64,000 nucleotides of DNA from Taenia hydatigena (lineage: Eukaryota > Platyhelminthes > Cestoda > Cyclophyllidea > Taeniidae), in NCBI GenBank assembly GCA_036345935.2, contig JADWOT020000006.1, positions 21,817,952-21,881,951 of the forward strand, written 5' to 3'. Positions 26,272 through 38,200 of the stretch are shown here, in pieces (position 1 is the first letter of the stretch; every line of letters begins with the position of its first letter). The translations under genes and the position numbers were made by a program. The notes beneath the pieces were generated by a model, which was not told the DNA's origin, made no database searches, and saw only the letters and a program-made list of their open reading frames with translations.

Positions 26272-29200
26272 TTATCTTGCCGATGATTTACTCTGCACCG
26301 CTGGACTTCTCCCGAGTTTGCTCTTGTTTGATGGTCCTCCAATAAAGGGCAGTTTTGGGATGGGTTCTCTCAGAGGCAATATCTGGGGTGAAAACAAGTC
26401 TCGTTTTACTCCAGTGCTTTTCGCTTCTCGGTTGGGGGCTCGATTGTGCGAGGAACCTACCTTCTTCAGTCCTCGTTCCTTCTCAATTTTGTATTCCCTT
26501 CGGATTCGCTGTCGACGTTTGGTTAGCATGTATTCCCGCGCGATTTCTTTGCTTGGTGGCATCTCGCTTAATGTACGGATCATGCAGACATCCAGGTGTC
26601 GTTCCCTATTCTAAACCCAAAAAATGCTAACATCTAGTTTTGTTCGCCTCACCCTGACTTCGCTCTGCAATTTCTTGTGTTCGAAGTTGCTGACGATTAG
26701 CTCAGCGTACTTGGTCTCCAATTTTTTGCGCAATTTGATGAGTTTCAGTTGGATACCATTCACTCTCATTGCCATATGGAATGTGTCATCTCTAGAGTCG
26801 CAAAATTGGTGTTACTGAGTCCGGATCAGTAGCTGGCACTAGTCACTGGTCTCAAGCAAATGGTCGTTGGACCAGTCTACGGTCCTGCGTCTGTGTAGAG
26901 CTAAACCGCCTTCCCATCTCGATCCCAGCTAACCCCTTAGGATCTTATCGATTAGGAAGCGGGATTTGTGCCAATGCCTAGTTGCTTGCAGAGCTTGGAG
27001 TCGAATTGCTGTGTGAAGAACGAGCCACGCAATGAATCCACTTGGGGGTAAGTCAAATCTCACTAGACCAGGAATCAGGAATTCATGAGGGCGTCTACTG
27101 TTCCTTAATTAATCACTTTAAATTCCTATTTTTCGTGCAAGGGAAGAATATGTTTAAATGCCAGGAGGCTAGGCTGCCCTTCAAAATGTCAAAAAGCTCA
27201 ACTGTAGACGTGGTAAATGCCACTTGTTCGCGTCGATTAAAGTGGGTCCAATATCCACCATGGAGTAAATATAAACTTGACTCACATATGTGATGCCATG
27301 CAGTTCCTACCTGAAACAGCAGGCTCAGATACGTCCCCCACCCAGTTATCCATCTTCTAATCACGCCTCCTCACCTGTTAGCATCCGTCTTGACACGAAG
27401 AGCGTCAACAAGTCGACCAATCGCTTCATAGGTTAGATTCTTCTCGGCCAGGTCCTCCTCCTTCGCGGCTAGACGCTTCTCCAGCCGCCCGAGAATGACC
27501 CACAACTCCGATTGGCTGGGATCTACCCCACCCAGTAGTCGCAGACGTCTTGGACGATCGGGATCTTCGAACCATGCTACCAACTGCGCCTTGTAGGCGC
27601 GAATCCCAATTAGCTAAAAGGTGAAACAGAAGGGGCTTCTGCGATCGTCTGCAAGCTGTGAATAGCTGAGTCTGTGAAGTCTAACTACAGAGAAGGAAAA
27701 TGAGGCCATCTCATGAAATGGTGGAGCCTTCCAATGATACTTCTGTCCGACAGACTCCTCTGATGACTAATGCAGTATAGCAGCATGTTTGAAGCTGGGT
27801 CACACATCAGTAGTTGTTTAGTCTCGGTTTAGGCATGCTTGAGCGAGAGGCGATCTTGGAGAACAAGTTAGACTGTGGAAGGGCCAGTCTCACCTCCTGA
27901 ATAAGGCCGTGGACACTGCCCTCCAAGTGGATCTTCCTGGGAACCTGTTCTCGCAACAGATGGATCATGTGTCGAATCTGCTTTAGGTAGAGTTGCGACG
28001 TCTGATACTCGGCTTCCAATCCACTTAGATCCATTTTGGCTGATGCCATGGCGATTGTTTGATACTTCTCACGCTCCTAAAGGAAAAAAATTTCAAGGTT
28101 TCTCGCTGGGAAACTATAAAAGTATGAATGAAAAAGGCGGGGATAGGCTGAGTCGACTATTCACATGGTTCAGTATTGTATCCGAGAGAAGGATAGAGAA
28201 CTTTTCGGGGCTTTGCAAATGACCAAGTTCTGGTGAATAGAAAGGTTTTAAACCAGAAAGCTCCTAAATCAGGGCAGCTAACCTGCAAGAGGTAGACCTC
28301 CTGATTCCTTTCAATGAGTAGTATCGCTCGTTCATTTCTTAGCTTGGCATTCCTTTCACAAGCCTTCTTAAGCGCAATGCTGCTCGCCTCTGCCTGGTTG
28401 TGCATCAGGGTCAATCGACTCAACTTCAACCGCATTTGTTCACGTTTGGCATTCTGCACAGCCACTGCAGCAGCCACTTTGCAGAGATCATGCCGTTTGT
28501 GATCCCTCTGGGCCACCAGACGGACGGTTGTAGATCGCACCGTTGACAGTTGGGCCTCACTGCGCTGTGCTGCAGTCAGAAGTATCTCCGCCTCATTTCC
28601 CCTCTGGCGCAAACGTTCGCGAGTTGCTGAAGCAACTTGAACAGCCGCTTGGAGGAGGGTGACACAGTTATTTCGCTCCTTTTTCGCGTCCATGTAGAGA
28701 GTGGAGACGTCGTTCAGTCGTGTCTACAAAGGTGGTGAGAAAAGTTAGAGGGCCAAGATCAGTTCGGCGACTCGTAGACGATAAATTCATAACGGTGAGA
28801 ACTCGAGACGAGGTTCAAAAGGAAGTTTGTCATCAGTGCTTGCTGTGGGGATTTGCCAAGCTACCGTCTTTTGTGTGTAGTCCAGTCGTCTCTACTGGTC
28901 TTCCTATCATTGTTCATCCCTGTTCATATTCTAACAGGACAAAGGTGGTGGGGGAAGGGGTATTACGCCTCCAGGAATGGTCAGAGAGCTGTTTCAGAGA
29001 CGGCTATAGAAAAGCGATCTCCCATTATGAATGACCGAATTGCAGGCCACCCGTCGAGGTCCTAGCCATGCTTAATAGTTACCCTCATGTGGAAAGCAGA
29101 TCTGAAGGGTGATTGCAAGTTGGAGGAGATCTCTTGCCGTGAAAAATGCGTTTTAGCTTTAGTACCTCAATTTAAGTGAATCGGATGCCAGTGCGGTGCG

Positions 29201-32200
29201 CTTTGAAGAAGGCGCTACAATTAATTATTTATAGAGAGCTTCTAATGTTACCGACAATGTGGGTGGTATTTGGCTTATGAGGCAAAATTCATCACTTCCT
29301 GTTCATGGCTGTTGAGACTCAGCACCAGGAGAAGATCCATGACAGGTGGAAGAAAAAGGCGTAAAGCATTGGCGTTCCACCGCTAATATCTTTTTTATAC
29401 ACCTGTCAGTTGTCAGCCGCTAGATGCATGGAGAAGGGGAAATAAGAGGGACCAGGGACTGCCGAAGAATTTGTCCTTTTTTCAAACAAAGATAGCCATG
29501 ACCAAGGCCATTCGCCGTTATTCCCATTTGCTACTTCTCCCCACGGTCGACTCCACACATACACGCGGAGGAATACGGTGTTGGGGTAATAAAAGCCGAA
29601 AATTTTGCTAATAAATTGGTTAATGTAATTCAAGAATATGGGGAAGTCATAAAATTTATATGGGAAGGCATGACGAAAGGGATACTGCGGGTTGGCATTT
29701 GAAGTGGGGGAATGGGTTGCATGTGACTCCTTCTCCCCAATATTGATTTCGTGAAGGGGTCTTAAAAACTTATTCGCAAAGTATGGGGCATTAAAACATA
29801 ACTCAGCATGAATATACCCACCCGTCTTCTTAGGAAGAAGAAATTAGTGCTGGTCTTGATTCTCTTGAAACACAGATTAGGACTAACCACGAGCTATTTA
29901 AAGTGAAGGCATGCGCTTGATTTGTTTGTAAAATAATTTACCTCTTTGTCAAAACCTTTCTGTTTGCGTGAAGTCATTTAAAACACATAAACTCAGGAGC
30001 TCTGTTTTGCCTTGAATTTTATCCAACAATGCCGGAGACCGTCTCTTACTAGTGTTCCAATTAAAGCACGAATGTTAATATTGTTTGAAATTAGTGCTGG
30101 TCTTGATTCTCTTGAAACACAGATTAGGACTAACCACGAGCTATTTAAAGTGAAGGCATGCGCTTGATTTGTTTGTAAAATAATTTACCTCTTTGTCAAA
30201 ACCTTTCTGTTTGCGTGAAGTCATTTAAAACACATAAACTCAGGAGCTCTGTTTTGCCTTGAATTTTATCCAACAATGCCGGAGACCGTCTCTTACTAGT
30301 GTTCCAATTAAAGCACGAATGTTAATATTGTTTGAATTAGTAAGGTTCGGAAAATTAACTTCCCATTTAAATAGGTGTAATGAGTTTCTAAGCGCAAAAG
30401 TGTGGATCTTTTTCCCACCGAAAAGTGCACTTTAAGACTTGAAAAGCGACCTGGCTTTACTTGTCCAGCGCTTTGCATGTTGTGAGAGGGTATAATGACG
30501 AGAATAACAAAGTGCATGATCCATAGATTTCATTTTGAATCGACACGGTTCTTTCACGAAGCGGTGATACGTCTTCTGGATTAACTTGGATATTTGTTTA
30601 GAATTCCGTACAAAATATCGGAAACTGAATTTGATAGGGTGACCGCCTTCTCTAGGCAGTAGAATCACTTTCTTCCACAACCGTGGCATCTTCCAGGGTG
30701 AAGCCAAACAACGCCAGCAACAAGCTTTCTATTTACCGACTGGTAGGTTGAAGTCTGGTTCGTTTTCTTCCCCCAAGACGGGGATCTAATTATTATTGTA
30801 GTGTACTTTAGGCCACGCAAGCTTTTCTGTCGCCGAGACTAATGCCCATCTCTACGACCCTCTTTCTGCGCGTTTCGACAATAAATCATTCGCACCCGCT
30901 GTGGCATGGTTAATTGCGATTTGTTGCCTGGCTTGGGATACTGCGTTGGTGGCAGTTGTGAACGCATTCCCTCTTCAAGGGGAAAACAAATCGGATATCG
31001 TTAGATGGTTACCAAACCTAGAGAGTCACCAAGACGGTGATCAAAAAAAAACATCTGCCGCAAATTTTGAGGGTAGGGTCTCCGTCGTCTCGGTACTTTT
31101 ACCCATTACGCCTCCAGTTAGGAGGAGGTAGCATCCCCTCTTTTGATACAAACTCACCAGACCATTTCTGTCCCGCTACGGTCAAATCAGAAGCGTGACC
31201 ACAGTAGAATTTAAGAGAGTAGGCGAGGGCGACCTGTTCAGTGGACCTCTCTTGGTCTCAGCGGTTCAGCTCTCCATGCATGCCCATTTGTCCCTACCCT
31301 TCCGCTCATTAATAACCAATCCATCATCCGAGTGTTTCCTATTACGACCTCCAAGCTCCTCGGGCAGGTGATAATTGTGAAAAGGAAACCAAATTTCAGG
31401 TCACGGGGGTCTCGGTCTCTTCTTCCACCATTGAGTGAACAATTCATTCGGCATTCACGACTTCCTTCACAATTCATCTTCGGTAGTCCATGCCTACTCT
31501 ATCAGCCTAATAATATAGAATCCTATCAAGGGACCAGGACTAGTAAGGCGGTCAAGTCCTCGTCTATCCAAATCGCACACTGCCAGAGCCTTATCACTCT
31601 GATGACCCTCAAAGGAGCGCCCTAGGCCAGACAATACAAACCCACCTCAAGTGTTTGCAACTCATCCAGCTGGCGTTCGATAAGACGCAGCTTGATTTGA
31701 CAGTCCTCGGCGAGGCGAGAATGTTTACGAAAGGCCCCGTTGAATTCGCACACTGCACGTGCCATCTCCTCTGACAGAGAGGTGGCCAAATGAAGCAGCT
31801 CCAAATTTTCCGCTCTACTTCTCTCCAACAGAGACAATCGACGTTCAGACAGTACTACAGCCTGATTTATGTGCACATACTCTGCTGCAATTCGTTTCTC
31901 CTAGAACAAAAAGGGAAGCAGGAAATTGCAAAACAATCGTCCCATGAGTGTGAAAAATGAATTAAGGAAATAATCAAAACCGACAATCGAGGGACTTCTT
32001 GTACTTTCCCTTCATTTTTGGTGGATGTGACAGGAGGGACAGGTTGGTAGTTGTTTTAATGACGCAATTCACTGCGCAGGCTTTCACTTTCCCTCGGTTT
32101 CGTTTGGCTCAGGATCCGTTTGTGAGCTTTTAAGTGTGATCCCTAATGTGACTATTTGACGCCTCGACAGGAGCTCCTCCAGAAGAGTTCTCACTAATAT

Positions 32201-35200
32201 CAACCGTGGATGTTGAAGCGTCAACTCGTAGAGTGAAGTCGTGATGAAGGCTTTAAATCAAACCAATGTCACATCTCACCTATTTCAAGTCACTATTCAT
32301 GTACACATGCCAAAGTGACATGATAATAAAATTGTGCATGTAGTGGCATGACTGAAAATGCGTCAATGTCTTCTTTTCAAGGAGGTCTTCCAAACGATCG
32401 GGTCGGCTTGATGATAGACGGAAATCAGATTCGTATGTGGAGCTGGGCAAAAAGAGGGAAGAGTGAGGGAAGGAACGTGACCACCCATGACGTTAACTGA
32501 CAGGGAAATGTCACGAACTTTTTGAATACCATCACCTGGCTTTCCCATCACTTGCATATGGTGAATGTCAGGAGCAAGTACAGTGGCACTTAGTAGCAAT
32601 TTGAGAGCCGTGTGACACGTCAGTTGACCCTACAAAGTTCCTGCAGCTGTCGGCACACATTACTGTACCAACTAGTTGTATCTCACCCCTTCCTTCTCTC
32701 TCTTTATCGCTCCATCTCTTGTGTGTGCGGAGAGCGGTCATAGTTGCCCACTACACGCAACCTACTGTCGAGTAATTACGACCGGAATCCACTCAGAGGG
32801 GAGGAGGTGAAAACTAAATGCCGTCTCGCTCTTCCTTTCTCTGCCTTTCCCCATGCAGTCAGTCTAGGGGCCTGAAATTCCAGCCACGCCAATCATCACT
32901 ACCACTGTCTCCCTAAGGCGTCTCAGGAGTCATTTCTTCCAGGAATTCGCTTAATGTGATGTGGGCATTTTTACGTCAAAGAATCAGACAAGAGGCATTA
33001 TTCACTGGCGGATATTTTGTCGCTCCTTATGGTGTACGTAGCTTTAACTTTTCAAATACAAAACCTCCTGCTGCAATGTAGGACTGAAGGACTGTTGAAC
33101 AGCGGAGCATTTCTCCTGACTTGTATCTTTCATTCTTCTATCCTTCACGATCTCAAGAGGCGTTTGTCTCTCAAGGGTGCCTCAAGATAAAGGTAAGTCG
33201 CTGGATGGAGGGTGATATGAGAAATGGCTTACTGCTCAACAAAATGCGCAAACATCTTAAAATTTGTAGATTTTTTTAAGCGACTTTCTATTGGTCGGAA
33301 ATTAATTAAAAAGGAGGAAATAAAAAAGTGAAGTCCATTTATCTCACCTCTTCAGCAATATCCGAATGCAGATTCTGAAGGTAAGTATTTAATTTCTCCT
33401 TTCGTTTGAGAAGTGTATTGTCGTACTTTGGTGTAATTGCTAACCGAGCCCGGGCTTTTTCAAAGGCTGCTGAAGCATTCTGTGAAGAAGAAATGAGCAA
33501 AAAGGCTAACAAGTTTGGCCAACAAATAATGAATATTAATTTAAAATGAATGCTCAATTTTTAATGGTTCTAGTCTACACCTCAATAGTGGCTACTAACA
33601 GTCTTAAGTAAGAGTGTCACATATATGTGACGCCACAACTTCAGCGCATTACCACAGACATTTGGCATGCATGCCGCATCATTCAAGGCCATTTTGCATC
33701 CTAATTAACCGGATTTGCGAATAACAGAATAGCCTAAGGCCAACCTCTATGACCTGGGTTTTTTCCTCTCGAAAAAGCAGCTAAATTAACTCGAGTTTTC
33801 AACTGAATGAAGGCTACTGTCACCTTATAATACCAGAGAAAAAATTCTTCCCTTCAGAACGTATCTTAATGTTTGAGTACCCTACCTTCGCCTCCGGACG
33901 AAAGGGTGGGAGAAAAGAGGATTTGGTTTACACTACTTGCCTTCACAGAATCAATGTAAACATCAAGCTGAGCCTGCGCCTTTTTCATTTGCTTCACATT
34001 ACTATCCTTCTCCCACTTCAATTTACTTTGCTCCTGCTGGTACTCCTTTTTCTCCGAGACAAAGGTCTCAAAACGTTGGGTCAATTTGGCCCTAAAATAA
34101 ATTTGATTCTTTTGCTTTTAACTCAGTAATCATCACCGAGCAAGTGACTTAATCCCTCGCGTGAGTCTATTGGGTGACCTCACACTCCAAATGGCACCTT
34201 GACTAGACAAATTTCCTCTCTCTGCATGCAGCACTTTGCAGCAGAAACTTGTGGTGGTTAAGGCTGCCAGTTGGATGGAGGGCGTAAACACGTTATTTAT
34301 CTGCAGTTAGACACACAAACACGCGTACACACACGTCGTTGTGTAAGGGGAGGGAAGAAAAGCCGCATATTTGTGACATACATTTCAGTGCGCGAGACCA
34401 TTTCCAAGTCCTGCCAATTGGCAAAACTGCGAATTAAATCCTCCGTTTGCTCCTTGTTTAATTCCACTTTTTCTTTGTTTCTTGCAATTTCACTGCATAA
34501 AAAGAAGATGCAATGATAGCCAGAGAAACTCTTTGTTTTCAGAAAATGCTTAAAAGTGAATTGAATAAAGAGTTTGACTTTTACCTCTAATATTAAGTCA
34601 ATAGCCGTCAAGGCCACAGCTACTTATAAACCAAGATTAGTAGTATGGTGGCAGCTAGTTCATTTTAAGCTCACTCTGCCTTGTTAATAAAGTAGGTCAA
34701 AAGGTAGCACCTTTAAATAGCCTCTTGAGTGAATTGTAGCTTTGCTTCTAGAATGACAGGCCTTGACACTGGGAGAACATGCCTATTTGCGTACACAGAT
34801 GTGTACGTAGGTGTGTGGCATGTGTGGCGTGTGTGCGCGTGTAGAAGACAGTGACAAGAAAGAATTTGAGGAACAATCATGCACGCACACACACACACAT
34901 GTTTTGACTTGGTTAGGCGCATTTTTACGAGGATTTAAAGGATCCAGAATAAAAAGTGGGGACTGAGGGACAGGATGGGAAGGAAAGGTGTAAAGCTTCT
35001 TTCCTCTTACATTTTGCAATTCTCGTTGTTTGTGGTGACTGCCTGTAATTCACTTTCTAACTTCTCCATCTGCCCAACCAAAATGGAGTGTTGGGCATCC
35101 AAACTTTTAATTTTCTTTTCATAATCCCTGAAAGGGAGATGCAAAAGGAATTGGGGAGAATGTAAAAGAGGCGTAAAAGAAGTAAGTTTGTTAATTTTTC

Positions 35201-38200
35201 CCGTTTGGGAGTAATGTGCTACGTGTTTGACGTGGAGAGGAAAAATTGTCTTCATGTCAAACCGAGTCTCTTGACCGTAAACAGGGCCATCTGTGATGAA
35301 GGAACTATAAGTCAGTAGTAATGGGTGACAAATGCATCTCCCTCAACACATTATTGTGATCAGTTCACCCGAGGGGCTATGATCGAAGGTGGGTGGAAGA
35401 AAATAGCCAAGTATGTGTCGTTTATGAAGGTTACCTCTGAAAAAGTCAAACAAAGGAATTAGTTCCCTCAAAGAAGCAAAGAAAGAGGCCTAAAGCATAG
35501 TACAGTATAATACAATGAAACGATTAGTCAATCCCTTTGTCTGTGAACGTACGCCGGCCAGTGAAGACTTCGGCTGTTCTAACGCGAGAAAAAGGGCTGG
35601 CCAGCATTTTAGCGAAACCTAGAAACTCAAAGATGTCACTACAAAGTGATTTCGATGCATATTTTGTAGTCGAGTAAAGCATATTGGTAAGTGCCTTAAA
35701 ATTCGCCAGAAATTTATTCCCTTTTCATCCCAAAAGTCTTTGTTTGGCTGGAACACAGAGCATTTAACCCGGAAATGGTTTTATACACCCGATGCACCGA
35801 GAGAAAGCGAGTGACGGTGTGAAGGCGGAAGTGACCGCATAAAAGTGAGGAAAATTTTACGGTATTATTAGCAGCAACTTACGATTTATACTTCCGGGCC
35901 TTTTCTGTCTCCTTAATGTACTGACCTGGCAGGGCAGTCGCCAAAACGCAATCGGCCTGAGGCAAAAGGAGAAAGAACAAGAGAGTTAAGGGTCGAGTCT
36001 TCCTGTGTCGCAAAAAGGACCTTTTTGACAAGCTAAGGTGGCCAAGAGAGCCGACTGTGTCTACGCAAAGGGCTCGTTTATGGATTCAACTACAATCCGC
36101 ATTGCGGGGGAGAAAAATGGCGAATCGGAAAGAATTTCCCAGCCAAGGCTAAAATTCACTAAATTTTAACTTTTTAAACTGCTTTTCAATGTAACTAGCT
36201 ACAATACCTCGTCCTTAATTGTTTAAGACCATGTGTCACACATGCGTGACACTAGGAGAAAACTTAATGCAAGATTACCCCTATGTGCTTTATTGATTTT
36301 GTAAGCAGTGTTAGTGCGTCAACTAGGTGAGAAATAGAGAGATGACATTGACAATTTTTTTCCTATTAAAATATCTCACATACCCCTAACCGCCGGAGTG
36401 GTCACAAACGTCAGAAGTAATAAAACAGTAAGCAAGAAAGGCTTGCCTACATTGTTGCAGAAAAAACGCACGACTATAAATTTGGCCTATGACGATGTTG
36501 TGCACTTCAAGATGGGGTGGAAAGTGATGGAATGCGCGGAACTGCTGTCCTGGCCCCACCCTCTGCCTATGCTCCGCAGAGTGGTGATGAACATCTCGCC
36601 CTGGCCAGTAGACGGGACAAAATCGACATAGAATGCTGAATGGGGTACGACTTTTACTCTGCCTCTCCCCTTATTTCCCATAAACAGGGATAGACATAAA
36701 AGCTTGCAATTCTTGAAGGAGGGATAGCACCGCAGAAAAAGATCAACCAAAGTTGGCAAATTAAACTTTGCTAATAAAGAAGGGACGAGTAAAACAGATT
36801 CATTTTTTTTTACCCTAACTCATACATAAAAAAGAGTTTTTTAAAGGCTGTAGAATTTTACTTCACCCTTCTCAGCCTTCAAATAATTTCTTCCCTCCTC
36901 CCTCTTCTTAAATACCTAACTTCTATCCAATCAAATTTCTTAAAAGTTATTGTCTCCTCTTTTTTTTTATTAAACGAAACAAAAAACCGTTTCAACTCCT
37001 TAACACTATTTTAAAAGACTTCATACCTCTTAAAGTTTTTAAAAGCATTGCTTGAAAAAGGAAAGTAGCTTCAACGTTCTCTCCTTTGCCCACGGAAAAC
37101 GAAGGAAAAGAGGCAAATCCAATTGGTCACTTATTTTAAAAGACCCAAAAAATGAAGTCGGATGGAAATGCAACTCCACGAAGTAGCTCTATCTCTCAAA
37201 GATGATTTATTTTTGGATTCGAAAGGTTGGCGGTTTTTTGTTCTTCGCTTTTTCGAACGGACGGCAAACACCTCTCCCCTCTTCCCGCCCCTGGGAAGTA
37301 CACACACACACCCGCGCACAAACCGACTGACTTCGCCACTTAGTGTGTATGGTGAACGTGGAAAAAAGCATGCAGTTTGCCTTTGCCACTGTAAGAGTAA
37401 AATATTTTTTGCGCTCAAATTGCTTTCATCACCTCTTGAGGCGTCTTTCAACGGGGTGGTTAGCTCAATTTGTCGGGAGGTTATCAAGGTTGAGGCAAGG
37501 TGATATGTGTGGGGCTTGTGGTTATTCTTTTTACCCACCTTAACTCTATTTAATCGAAGTTGTGACTCTGTATGCTCCAAACGAATGTCATTGAGGAAAT
37601 CTCTGGAGACTCGTAGCTGCTCACGACTTCGTTTGTTCTCCAGTCGCATCATGTCAATCTCCATGAAGACCTCTTGATATTGTGTCTGTAATAACTTATA
37701 TCGCCTTTCCATTTCCTAAAATGCAGTAGTATGCAAGTAAAGTTACTTTTTACCCAACGAAAAAGGTTTTTGATTAAAACTGTTGCATTTTCATGTGTTC
37801 CACCCCTAATGTCACATATATGTGACAAGTGGTGCTCACAAATTTTAGTACAAAATTATGCATGTAATGTTGTAAACTGATTGCCTCGAAGCAAACGCAG
37901 TTAGATTTTGGGTTTGAGCTTTATTATTTGTCCATCTGCTCAAATTAATGCTGTTTATATTTTCCATTCATTTATTCAAAGGCGACTTACAGCAAAGATG
38001 TCGATGTCCTCTCCAAGAGCCTCCAACTAATAAGGGAAAAAAAGAAACCTATTCGAAAGAACAAATATTGAGGGGAAACAGCTAATGCTCAAAATTTAGA
38101 GAATGCTGATGTCAGAATCTCTACCCCAGCTTACCTCAGACATGGGAAAACGAGAGAAATCACGCTTGAGGAGTTTTCTCTCCTCCCTCAGCAATGCCTC

